Source: Eutreptiella sp. 'Long Island Sound 2002'
Lineage: Eukaryota > Euglenozoa > Euglenophyceae > Eutreptiales > Eutreptiaceae
Assembly: GCA_964036045.1 (NCBI GenBank)
Contig: OZ038395.1
Span: 7,708,755-7,772,754 of the forward strand
DNA length: 64,000 nt
Direction: 5' to 3'
The notes beneath the pieces were generated by a model. That model made no database searches and had not been told where the DNA came from. It saw only the letters and a list, made by a program, of their open reading frames with translations. Positions 41,794 to 54,700 of this stretch are shown here, in pieces (within the stretch, counting starts at the first letter, position 1; every line of letters starts with the position of its first letter). Position numbers and translations under genes: made by a program.

Positions 41794-42168
41794 CGTGCAA
41801 GGCCGGTGGCGTCCTTGTGGCCGGGCAGTGCTACTACTTGGCCCCCGTGGGCGAAAGCTGCGACGAGGGCTGCAGTGGCTTCTTAGAGGACTGGTGGCAA
41901 GGCAAGTGCGACAGCGGCTACGGCTACGGGACCATGTCGATGGCGACCATGATGGCCGGGCCGACGCTGCCCAGCCTAAGCCTGTGCCGCGACATTGCAG
42001 ACAAGCTGGGCCTGCCCTACGCCTCCTGGGGGGAGACCATCAGCGACGGCACCGGGTGTGTCTACGACCAGGTCACCGGGCGCGTGATGTACTCGGGCGG
42101 CATGATGGAGACGTGTGATGCGGTGAGCACCGACGCCACTGCCCAGCGGATCTGCACTTGCGATTTCG
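41794..42168 (+). CDS. Exon 23: Cys-rich module, homologue of exon 3
   Basis: A phase 1-1 exon of about 125 codons. The peptide CKAGGVLVAGQCYYLAPVGE leads into SCDEGCSGFLEDWWQGKCDS, LCRDIADKLGLPYASWGETI, SDGTGCVYDQVTGRVMYSGG, TCDAVSTDATAQRICTCDFG. It shares the SC-x2-GC, C-x6-LG, GE-SD-x2-GC and QR-CxC framework of exon 3. It is the last exon before the satellite-filled intron. Acceptor CGACAG; donor TTTCG|GTGTGT. Confidence 0.83.
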
Positions 42169-42269
42169 GTGTGTGTTCCCCCGCACCTGCCGAACCTGCA
42201 AACCGCTTACCAACCGCCATATCCGCTGTTCTGGTTGCTGGTGAACCCCCCCCCCCTGCCGCCGCCTTC

Positions 42270-42690
42270 GAGCGTTTGAGCAGCCTAGTCACCCGCAACA
42301 CTCTCTTGATGCCGTGCTGTGCGAGTGAAGACAAACGGGCCAAAGAGCTGACACGCAGCCAGGTTCTCGCTCCGGCAGCGCGGTTTTGCAGTCCGTATTG
42401 CACGCACCAATGGCATTGTCTTTCCGCTCCTCTTTGAAGTTATGCAGGAGACCCCCCCCCCTCCAATGGCAAAGGGGCCCCTAATCTTTTCTACTGTCGT
42501 CCCACGGACGACAAAGGTGGACCTTGCCACGCCCATGACTGTGATGGGCGAAGCACTTGCCTCCTCCAACCGCAACGCAAGCAGAAAACTAAGGATGGTC
42601 AGGAGGTAAAACACCTAAATTCAGTGGCTCTTGGTGAGAGGTTGTGTTAAACAGGGTCTCCCAAAGGTTCCACCTCTACCTTGGCTTTGC
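42270..42690 (+). repeat. Family I copy 2
   Basis: TCTTGATGCCGTGCTGTGCG, CCAGGTTCTCGCTCCGGCAG, GTTGTGTTAAACAGGG, CCAAAGGTTCCACCTCTACC. Directly upstream of the satellite. Confidence 0.6.
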
Positions 42691-42735
42691 TAATTTTGAG
42701 TACGTTGTACCCCTCCCACCCTCTTCACCCAGTTT

Positions 42736-45700
42736 GTCGGACACCCATGCTTGCATGCTGCATGCAATGCTCTGAATACTATCCTCTTGCACAATGATGC
42801 AAGAACCTCCCCCCCTCTTATGGCCCCCTGTTGCTGGCCTCTCTTGCTAGGTTGGAGAGAGCTAGAGGCTGCTACAATTGCAGCCACAGGAAAGAATTCA
42901 TGATTTGCATTGCTGTTCTTCCGCACGGTGTTTTGTCGGAGACCCAGAATTTGTTCCTTGATCTATTCGTTTGCGACCAATTGTCCTCCAGTGACAGTTC
43001 CCTTGGGTGGCCCTTGATTGGTGTGACTGTGTAGTTCATAAATCGTCATTTTGGCATATTGTTGTTGCAAAGGCCTTGGTTCAAGGAAGGTGGCACCCTG
43101 GGGATGATTACTGTTGTTTGCCGATTTCTGACCGATGATTGGAGCTGATTAGTGATGACCCCTGACAGTGTGTTGAGAGATCTAGATGGGTAATGCAAGC
43201 GACTGCTTGGGCAAGTTTGTTGGTGGTGCAATGCTTTGAAATTGCTTTTGTGATTCCGTCACCAAAGGGAGCATTGTTGGGGATGATGATTTTAAAGTTT
43301 GTCGATTTCTGAGCACTGATTGCAGCTTACCATTGTCGTGGCCCGCAATGGAGTGTGTCAGATACCCATGCTTGCATGCTGCATGCAATGCTCTGAATAC
43401 TATCTCCTTGTACAATTATGCTAGAACCCCCCCCCCCCTCCTTGTGGCCCCTGTTGCTGGCCTCTCTTGCTACGTTGGAGACAGCTAGAGGATGGTACAA
43501 TTGCAGCCCCAGGAAAGAGTTCATGATTTGCATTGCTGCGGTGGTTTGTCGGAGACCCAGAATTTGGTCTTTGATCTTTTTGTGTCCGACCAATTGCCCT
43601 CCAGTGACAGTTCCCTTGGGTGGCCCTTGATTGGTGTGACTGTGTAGTTCATAAATCGTCATTTTGGCATATTGATGTTGCAAAGGCCTTGTTTCAAGGA
43701 AGGTGGAACCCTGGGGATGATTACTGTTGTTTGCCGATTTCTGACCGATGATTGGAGCTCATTAGTGATGACCCCTGACAGTGTATTGAGAGATCTAGAT
43801 GGGTAATGCAAGCGACTGCTTGGGCAAGGTTGTTGGTGGTGCAATGCTTTGAAATTGCTTTTGTGATTCGATCACCAAAGGGACCATTGTTGGGGATGGT
43901 CATGCATGCTGCATGCAATGCTCTGAATACTATCCCCTCACACAATGATGCAAGAACCCCCTGCCCCCTCCCTGTGTAGTACATAAATCGTCATTTTGGC
44001 ATGTTGTTGTTGCAAAGGCCTTGGTTCAAGGAAGGTGGCACCCTGGGGATGATTACTGTTGTTTGCCGATTTCTGACCGATGATTGGAGCTCATTAGTGA
44101 TGACCCCTGACAGTGTATTGAGAGATCTAGATGGGTAATGCAAGCGACTGCTTGGGCAAGTTTGTTGGTGGTGCAATGCTTTGAAATTGCTTTTGTGATT
44201 CGATCACCAAAGGGACCATTGTTGGGGATGATGTTGCATGCTGCATGCAATGCTCTGAATACTATCCCCTTGCACAATGATGCAAAAATCCCCCGCCCCC
44301 CCCCCTGTGTAGTACATAAATCGTCATTTTGGCATGTTGTTGTTGCAAAGGCCTTGGTTCAAGGAAGGTGGCACCCTGGGGATGATTACTGTTGTTTGCC
44401 GATTTCTGACCGATGATTGGAGCTCATTTGTTATGACCCCTGACAGTGTATTGAGAGATCTAGATGGGTAATGCAAGCGACTGCTTGGGCAAGTTTGTTG
44501 GTGGTGCAATGCTTTGAAATTGCTTTTGTGATTCGAGCACCAAAGGGACCATTGTTGGGGATGGTCATGCATGCTGCATGCAATGCTCTGAATACTATCC
44601 CCTTGCACAATGATGCAAGAACCCCGCCCCCCCCCCCCCCTGTGTAGTACATAAATCGTCATTTTGGCATGTTGTTGTTGCAAAGGCCTTGTTTCAAGGA
44701 AGTTGGAAACCTGGGGATGATTACTGTTGTTTGCCGATTTCTGACTGATGATTGGAGCTCATTAGTGATGACCCCTGACAGTGTATTGAGAGATCTAGAT
44801 GGGTAATGCAAGCGACTGCTTGGGCAAGTTTGTTGGTGGTGCAATGCTTTGAAATTGCTTTTGTGATTCGATCACCAAAGGGACCATTGTTGGGGATGAT
44901 GATTTTAAAGTTTGTCGATTTCTGAGCACTGATTGCAGCTTACCATTGTCGTGGCCCGCAATGGAGTGTGTCAGATACCCATGCTTGCATGCTGCATGCA
45001 ATGCTCTGAATACTATCTCCTTGTACAATTATGCTAGAACCCCCCCCCCCCCCTCCTTGTGGCCCCTGTTGCTGGCCTCTCTTGCTACGTTGGAGACAGC
45101 TAGAGGATGGAACAATTGCAGCCCCAGGAAAGAGTTCATGATTTGCATTGCTGTTCTTCCGCGTGGTGGTTTGTCGGAGACCCAGAATTTGGTCTTTGAT
45201 CTTTTTGTGTCCGACCAATTGTCCTCCAGTGACAGTTCCCTTGGGTGGCCCTTGATTGGTGTGACTGTGTAGTTCATAAATCGTCATTTTGGCATATTGA
45301 TGTTGCAAAGGCCTTGTTTCAAGGAAGGTGGAACCCTGGGGATGATTACTGTTGTTTGCCGATTTCTGACCGATGATTGGAGCTCATTTGTTATGACCCC
45401 TGACAGTGTATTGAGAGATCTAGATGGGTAATGCAAGCGACTGCTTGGGCAAGGTTGTTGGTGGTGCAATGCTTTGAAATTGCTTTTGTGATTCGATCAC
45501 CAAAGGCACCATTGTTGGGGATGGTCATGCATGCTGCATGCAATGCTCTGAATACTATCCCCTCACACAATGATGCAAGAACCCCCTGCCCCCTCCCTGT
45601 GTAGTACCTAAATCGTCATTTTGGCATATTGTTGTTGCAAAGGCCTTGGTTCAAGGAAGGTGGCACCCTGGGGATGATTACTGTTGTTTGCCGATTTCTG

Positions 45701-48700
45701 ACCGATGATTGGAGCTCATTAGTGATGACCCCTGACAGTGTATTGAGAGATCTAGATGGGTAATGCAAGCGACTGCTTGGGCAAGGTTGTTGGTGGTGCA
45801 ATGCTTTGAAATTGCTTTTGTGATTCGATCACCAAAGGCACCATTGTTGGGGATGGTCATGCATGCTGCATGCAATGCTCTGAATACTATCCCCTCACAC
45901 AATGATGCAAGAACCCCCTGCCCCCTCCCTGTGTAGTACCTAAATCGTCATTTTGGCATGTTGTTGTTGCAAAGGCCTTGGTTCAAGGAAGGTGGCACCC
46001 TGGGGATGATTACTGTTGTTTGCCGATTTCTGACCGATGATTGGAGCTCATTAGTGATGACCCCTGACAGTGTATTGAGAGATCTAGATGGGTAATGCAA
46101 GCGACTGCTTGGGCAAGTTTGTTGGTGGTGCAATGCTTTGAAATTGCTTTTGTGATTCGATCACCAAAGGGACCATTGTTGGGGATGGTCATGCATGCTG
46201 CATGCAATGCTCTGAATACTATCCCCTCACACAATGATGCAAGAACCCCCTGCCCCCTCCCTGTGTAGTACATAAATTGTCATTTTGGCATGTTGTTGTT
46301 GCAAAGGCCTTGGTTCAAGGAAGGTGGCACCCTGGGGATGATTACTGTTGTTTGCCGATTTCTGACCGATGATTGGAGCTCATTTGTTATGACCCCTGAC
46401 AGTGTATTGAGAGATCTAGATGGGTAATGCAACCGACTGCTTGGGCAAGTTTGTTGGTGGTGCAATGCTTTGAAATTGCTTTTGTGATTCTATCACCAAA
46501 GGGACCATTGTTGGGGATGGTCATGCATGCTGCATGCAATGCTCTGAATACTATCCCCTCACACAATGATGCAAGAACCCCCTGCCCCCCCCCTTTGTAG
46601 TACATAAATTGTCATTTTGGCATGTTGTTGTTGCAAAGGCCTTGTTTCAAGGAAGTTGGAAACCTGGGGATGATTACTGTTGTTTGCCGATTTCTGACTG
46701 ATGATTGGAGCTCATTAGTGATGACCCCTGACAGTGTGTTGAGAGATCTAGATGGGTAATGCAAGCGACTGCTTGGGCAAGTTTGTTGGTGGTGCAATGC
46801 TTTGAAATTGCTTTTGTGATTCGATCACCAAAGGGACCATTGTTGGGGATGATGATTTTAAAGTTTGTCGATTTCTGAGCACTGATTGCAGCTTACCATT
46901 GTCGTGGCCCGCAATGGAGTGTGTCAGATACCCATGCTTGCATGCTGCATGCAATGCTCTGAATACTATCTCCTTGTACAATTATGCTAGAACCCCCCCC
47001 CCCCTCCTTGTGGCCCCTGTTGCTGGCCTCTCTTGCTACGTTGGAGACAGCTAGAGGATGGAACAATTGCAGCCCCAGGAAAGAGTTCATGATTTGCATT
47101 GCTGTTCTTCCGCGTGGTGGTTTGTCGGAGACCCAGAATTTGGTCTTTGATCTTTTTGTGTCCGACCAATTGTCCTCCAGTGACAGTTCCCTTGGGTGGC
47201 CCTTGATTGGTGTGACTGTGTAGTTCATAAATCGTCATTTTGGCATATTGATGTTGCAAGGGCCTTGTTTCAAGGAAGGTGGAACCCTGGGGATGATTAC
47301 TGTTGTTTGCCGATTTCTGACCGATGATTGGAGCTCATTTGTTATGACCCCTGACAGTGTATTGAGAGATCTAGATGGGTAATGCAAGCGACTGCTTGGG
47401 CAAGGTTGTTGGTGGTGCAATGCTTTGAAATTGCTTTTGTGATTCGATCACCAAAGGCACCATTGTTGGGGATGGTCATGCATGCTGCATGCAATGCTCT
47501 GAATACTATCCCCTCACACAATGATGCAAGAACCCCCTGCCCCCTCCCTGTGTAGTACCTAAATCGTCATTTTGGCATATTGTTGTTGCAAAGGCCTTGG
47601 TTCAAGGAAGGTGGCACCCTGGGGATGATTACTGTTGTTTGCCGATTTCTGACCGATGATTGGAGCTCATTAGTGATGACCCCTGACAGTGTATTGAGAG
47701 ATCTAGATGGGTAATGCAAGCGACTGCTTGGGCAAGTTTGTTGGTGGTGCAATGCTTTGAAATTGCTTTTGTGATTCTATCACCAAAGGGAGCATTGTTG
47801 GGGATGATGTTGCATGCTGCATGCAATGCTCTGAATACTATCCTCTTGCACAATGATGCAACAACCCCCCGCCCCCCCTGTGTAGTACATAAATCGTCAT
47901 TTTGGCATGTTGTTGTTGCAAAGGCCTTGGTTCAAGGAAGGTGGCACCCTGGGGATGATTACTGTTGTTTGCCGATTTCTGACCGATGATTGGAGCTCAT
48001 TTGTTATGACCCCTGACAGTGTATTGAGAGATCTAGATGAGTAGTGCGAGCGACTGCTTGGGCAAGTTTGTTGGTGGTGCAATGCTTTGAAATTACTTTT
48101 GTGATTCGATCACCAAAGGGACCATTGTTGGGGATGATGATTTTAAAGTTTGTCCATTCCTGAGCACTGATTGCAGCTTACCATTGTCGTGGCCCGGAAT
48201 GGAGTGTGTCAGATACCCATGCTTGCATGCTGCATGCAATGCTCTGAATACTATCTCCTTGTACAATTATGCTAGAACCCCCCCCCCCCTCCTTGTGGCC
48301 CCTGTTGCTGGCCTCTCTTGCTACGTTGGAGACAGCTAGAGGATGGAACAATTGCAGCCCCAGGAAAGAGTTCATGATTTGCATTGCTGTTCTTCCGCGT
48401 GGTGGTTTGTTGGAGACCCAGAATTTGGTCTTTGATCTTTTTGTGTCCGACCAATTGTCCTCCAGTGACAGTTCCCTTGGGTGGCCCTTGATTGGTGTGA
48501 CTGTGTAGTTCATAAATCGTCATTTTGGCATATTGATGTTGCAAAGGCCTTGTTTCAAGGAAGGTGGAACCCTGGGGATGATTACTGTTGTTTGCCGATT
48601 TCTGACCGATGATTGGAGCTCATTTGTTATGACCCCTGACAGTGTATTGAGAGATCTAGATGGGTAATGCAAGCGACTGCTTGGGCAAGTTTGTTGGTGG

Positions 48701-51700
48701 TGCTTTTGTGATTCGATCACCAAAGGGAGCATTGTTGGGGATGGTCATGCATGCTGCATGCAATGCTCTGAATACTATCCCCTCACGAAATGATGCAAGA
48801 ACCCCCTGCCCCCCCCCTGTGTAGTACCTAAATCGTCATTTTGGCATGTTGTTGTTGCAAAGGCCTTGTTTCAAGGAAGGTGGCACCCTTGCGATGATTA
48901 CTGTTGTTTGCCGATTTCTGACCGATGATTGGAGCTCATTAGTGATGACCCCTGACAGTGTATTGAGAGATCTAGATGAGTAATGCAAGCGACTGCTTGG
49001 GCAAGTTTGTTGGTGGTGCAATGCTTTGAAATTGCTTTTGTGATTCCGTCACCAAAGGGAGCATTGTTGGGGATGATGATTTTAAAGTTTGTCCATTCCT
49101 GAGCACTGATTGCAGCTTACCATTGTCGTGGCCCGCAATGGAGTGTGTCAGATACCCATGCTTGCATGCTGCATGCAATGCTCTGAATACTATCTCCTTG
49201 TACAATTATGCTAGAACCCCCCCCCCCTCCTTGTGGCCCCTGTTGCTGGCCTCTCTTGCTACGTTGGAGACAGCTAGAGGATGGAACAATTGCAGCCCCA
49301 GGAAAGAGTTCATGATTTGCATTGCTGTTCTTCCGCGTGGTGGTTTGTCGGAGACCCAGAATTTGGTCTTTGATCTTTTTGTGTCCGACCAATTGTCCTC
49401 CAGTGACAGTTCCCTTGGGTGGCCCTTGATTGGTGTGACTGTGTAGTTCATAAATCGTCATTTTGGCATATTGATGTTGCAAAGGCCTTGTTTCAAGGAA
49501 GGTGGAACCCTGGGGATGATTACTGTTGTTTGCCGATTTCTGACCGATGATTGGAGCTCATTTGTTATGACCCCTGACAGTGTATTGAGAGATCTAGATG
49601 GGTAATGCAAGCGACTGCTTGGGCAAGTTTGTTGGTGGTGCTTTTGTGATTCGATCACCAAAGGGAGCATTGTTGGGGATGGTCATGCATGCTGCATGCA
49701 ATGCTCTGAATACTATCCCCTCACACAATGATGCAAAAATCCCCCGCCCCCCCCCTGTGTAGTACATAAATTGTCATTTTGGCATGTTGTTGTTGCAAAG
49801 GCCTTGTTTCAAGGAAGGTGGCACCCTGGGGATGATTACTGTTGTTTGCCGATTTCTGACCGATGATTGGAGCTGATTAGTGATGACCCCTGACAGTGTA
49901 TTGAGAGATCTAGATGGGTAATGCAAGCGACTGCTTGGGCAAGTTTGTTGGTGGTGCAATGCTTTGAAATTGCTTTTGTGATTCCGTCACCAAAGGGACC
50001 ATTGTTGGGGATGGTCATGCATGCTGCATGCAATGCTCTGAATACTATCCTCTTGCACAATGATGCAACAACCCCCCGCCCCCCCTGTGTAGTACATAAA
50101 TCGTCATTTTGGCATGTTGTTGTTGCAAAGGCCTTGGTTCAAGGAAGGTGGCACCCTGGGGATGATTACTGTTGTTTGCCGATTTCTGACCGATGATTGG
50201 AGCTCATTAGTGATGACCCCTGACAGTGTATTGAGAGATCTAGATGGGTAATGCAAGCGACTGCTTGGGCAAGTTTGTTGGTGGTGCAATGCTTTGAAAT
50301 TGCTTTTGTGATTCCGTCACCAAAGGGACCATTGTTGGGGATGATGATTTTAAAGTTTGTCCATTCCTGAGCACTGATTGCAGCTTACCATTGTCGTGGC
50401 CCGCAATGGAGTGTGTCAGATACCCATGCTTGCATGCTGCATGCAATGCTCTGAATACTATCTCCTTGTACAATTATGCTAGAACCCCCCCCCCCCCCCC
50501 TCCTTGTGGCCCCTGTTGCTGGCCTCTCTTGCTACGTTGGAGACAGCTAGAGGATGGAACAATTGCAGCCCCAGGAAAGAGTTCATGATTTGCATTGCTG
50601 TTCTTCCGCGTGGTGGTTTGTCGGAGACCCAGAATTTGGTCTCTGATCTTTTTGTGTCCGACCAATTGTCCTCCAGTGACAGTTCCCTTGGGTGGCCCTT
50701 GATTGGTGTGACTGTGTAGTTCATAAATCGTCATTTTGGCATATTGATGTTGCAAAGGCCTTGTTTCAAGGAAGGTGGAACCCTGGGGATGATTACTGTT
50801 GTTTGCCGATTTCTGACCGATGATTGGAGCTCATTTGTTATGACCCCTGACAGTGTATTGAGAGATCTAGATGGGTAATGCAAGCGACTGCTTGGGCAAG
50901 TTTGTTGGTGGTGCAATGCTTTGAAATTGCTTTTGTGATTCGATCACCAAAGGGACCATTGTTGGGGATGGTCATGCATGCTGCATGCAATGCTTTGGAT
51001 ACTATCCCCTTGCACAATGATGCAACAACCCCCCGCCCCCTCCCTGTGTAGTACATAAATTGTCATTTTGGCATGTTGTTGTTGCAAAGGCCTTGGTTCA
51101 AGGAAGGTGGCACCCTGGGGATGATTACTGTTGTTTGCCGATTTCTGACCGATGATTGGAGCTGATTAGTGATGACCCCTGACAGTGTATTGAGAGATCT
51201 AGATGGGTAATGCAAGCGACTGCTTGGGCAAGTTTGTTGGTGGTGCAATGCTTTGAAATTGCTTTTGTGATTCCGTCACCAAAGGGACCATTGTTGGGGA
51301 TGATGATTTTAAAGTTTGTCCATTCCTGAGCACTGATTGCAGCTTACCATTGTCGTGGCCCGCAATGGAGTGTGTCAGATACCCATGCTTGCATGCTGCA
51401 TGCAATGCTCTGAATACTATCTCCTTGTACAATTATGCTAGAACCCCCCCCCCCCCTCCTTGTGCCTCCACACTGTCCTGCAGCACCATGTGTTCTCACT
51501 GCACCACTCCATAAACCCAGTGCTCCACATGGGCACCATCAGCGCAACAAACCCACCCAAGCAACCCCCCCCCCCCCCTGAATGGCTGTGTGTTGAATGT
51601 GCGCTAACCAGCACCACCAGGGCACAGTGAGCCCGAACCAAGATCCCAGGAGTACCGGCCGAATGGGGCCAGCGTCAAGCAGGTATCCCAGGGACTGACC

Positions 51701-54700
51701 CTGACCACCATGCACGCCACTGACCCTGTAGAGTCAAAGCCCCGCAAACTTGGGTACGACAGTGTACATATGGAAGGTAGGGACAAGCGAACACTGGCGG
51801 AAGCACCGGGACAGTCGCCTAGCAAAAACCCGGACGCACTGCTGTGAACTTGCTGAAGAACAATGGCTGGAAGTGTCTATGGCGGGGACATCCAGCTCAG
51901 CCTACCGACCAATTGAAGCCCCTCCTTGTGGCCCCTGTTGCTGGCCTCTCTTGCTACGTTGGAGACAGCTAGAGGATGGAACAATTGCAGCCCCAGGAAA
52001 GAGTTCATGATTTGCATTGCTGTTCTTCCGCGTGGTGGTTTGTCGGAGACCCAGAATTTGGTCTCTGATCTTTTTGTGTCCGACCAATTGTCCTCCAGTG
52101 ACAGTTCCCTTGGGTGGCCCTTGATTGGTGTGACTGTGTAGTTCATAAATCGTCATTTTGGCATATTGATGTTGCAAAGGCCTTGTTTCAAGGAAGGTGG
52201 AACCCTGGGGATGATTACTGTTGTTTGCCGATTTCTGACCGATGATTGGAGCTCATTTGTTATGACCCCTGACAGTGTATTGAGAGATCTAGATGGGTAA
52301 TGCAAGCGACTGCTTGGGCAAGTTTGTTGGTGGTGCAATGCTTTGAAATTGCTTTTGTGATTCGATCACCAAAGGGACCATTGTTGGGGATGGTCATGCA
52401 TGCTGCATGCAATGCTTTGGATACTATCCCCTTGCACAATGATGCAAGAACCCCCCACCCCCCCTTTGTAGTACATAAATCGTCATTTTGGCATACTGTT
52501 GTTGCAAAGGCCTTGTTTCAAGGAAGGTGGCACCCTGGGGATGATTACTGTTGTTTGCCGATTTCTGACCGATGATTGGAGCTCATTAGTGATGACCCCT
52601 GACAGTGTATTGAGAGATCTAGATGGGTAATGCAAGCGACTGCTTGGGCAAGTTTGTTGGTGGTGCAATGCTTTGAAATTGCTTTTGTGATTCCGTCACC
52701 AAAGGGAGCATTGTTGGGGATGATGATTTTAAAGTTTGTCCATTCCTGAGCACTGATTGCAGCTTACCATTGTCGTGGCCCGCAATGGAGTGTGTCAGAT
52801 ACCCATGCTTGCATGCTGCATGCAATGCTCTGAATACTATCTCCTTGTACAATTATGCTAGAACCCCCCCCCCCTTCCTTGTGGCCCCTGTTGCTGGCCT
52901 CTCTTGCTACGTTGGAGACAGCTAGAGGATGGAACAATTGCAGCCCCAGGAAAGAGTTCATGATTTGCATTGCTGTTCTTCCGCGTGGTGGTTTGTCGGA
53001 GACCCAGAATTTGGTCTCTGATCTTTTTGTGTCCGACCAATTGTCCTCCAGTGACAGTTCCCTTGGGTGGCCCTTGATTGGTGTGACTGTGTAGTTCATA
53101 AATCGTCATTTTGGCATATTGATGTTGCAAAGGCCTTGTTTCAAGGAAGGTGGAACCCTGGGGATGATTACTGTTGTTTGCCGATTTCTGACCGATGATT
53201 GGAGCTCATTTGTTATGACCCCTGACAGTGTATTGAGAGATCTAGATGGGTAATGCAAGCGACTGCTTGGGCAAGTTTGTTGGTGGTGCAATGCTTTGAA
53301 ATTGCTTTTGTGATTCGATCACCAAAGGGACCATTGTTGGGGATGGTCATGCATGCTGCATGCAATGCTTTGGATACTATCCCCTTGCACAATGATGCAA
53401 AAATCCCCCGCCCCCCCCCCTGTGTAGTACATAAATCGTCATTTTGGCATGTTGTTGTTGCAAAGGCCTTGGTTCAAGGAAGGTGGCACCCTGGGGATGA
53501 TTACTGTTGTTTGCCGATTTCTGACCGATGATTGGAGCTGATTAGTGATGACCCCTGACAGTGTATTGAGAGATCTAGATGGGTAATGCAAGCGACTGCT
53601 TGGGCAAGTTTGTTGGTGGTGCAATGCTTTGAAATTGCTTTTGTGATTCGATCACCAAAGCGAGCATTGTTGGGGATGGTCATGCATGCTGCATGCAATG
53701 CTCTGAATACTATCCCCTTGCACAATGATGCAAGAACCCCCTGCCCCCCCCCTGTGTAGTACATAAATCGTCATTTTGGCATGTTGTTGTTGCAAAGGCC
53801 TTGTTTCAAGGAAGGTGGCACCCTGGGGATGATTACTGTTGTTTGCCGATTTCTGACCGATGATTGGAGCTCATTAGTGATGACCCCTGACAGTGTATTG
53901 AGAGATCTAGATGGGTAATGCAAGCGACTGCTTGGGCAAGTTTGTTGGTGGTGCAATGCTTTGAAATTGCTTTTGTGATTCCGTCACCAAAGGGAGCATT
54001 GTTGGGGATGATGATTTTAAAGTTTGTCCATTCCTGAGCACTGATTGCAGCTTACCATTGTCGTGGCCCGCAATGGAGTGTGTCAGATACCCATGCTTGC
54101 ATGCTGCATGCAATGCTCTGAATACTATCTCCTTGTACAATTATGCTAGAACCCCCCCCCCCCCTCCTTGTGGCCCCTGTTGCTGGCCTCTCTTGCTACG
54201 TTGGAGACAGCTAGAGGATGGAACAATTGCAGCCCCAGGAAAGAGTTCATGATTTGCATTGCTGTTCTTCCGCGTGGTGGTTTGTCGGAGACCCAGAATT
54301 TGGTCTCTGATCTTTTTGTGTCCGACCAATTGTCCTCCAGTGACAGTTCCCTTGGGTGGCCCTTGATTGGTGTGACTGTGTAGTTCATAAATCGTCATTT
54401 TGGCATATTGATGTTGCAAAGGCCTTGTTTCAAGGAAGGTGGAACCCTGGGGATGATTACTGTTGTTTGCCGATTTCTGACCGATGATTGGAGCTCATTT
54501 GTTATGACCCCTGACAGTGTATTGAGAGATCTAGATGGGTAATGCAAGCGACTGCTTGGGCAAGTTTGTTGGTGGTGCAATGCTTTGAAATTGCTTTTGT
54601 GATTCGATCACCAAAGGGACCATTGTTGGGGATGGTCATGCATGCTGCATGCAATGCTCTGAATACTATCCCCTCACACAATGATGCAAGAACCCCCCAC

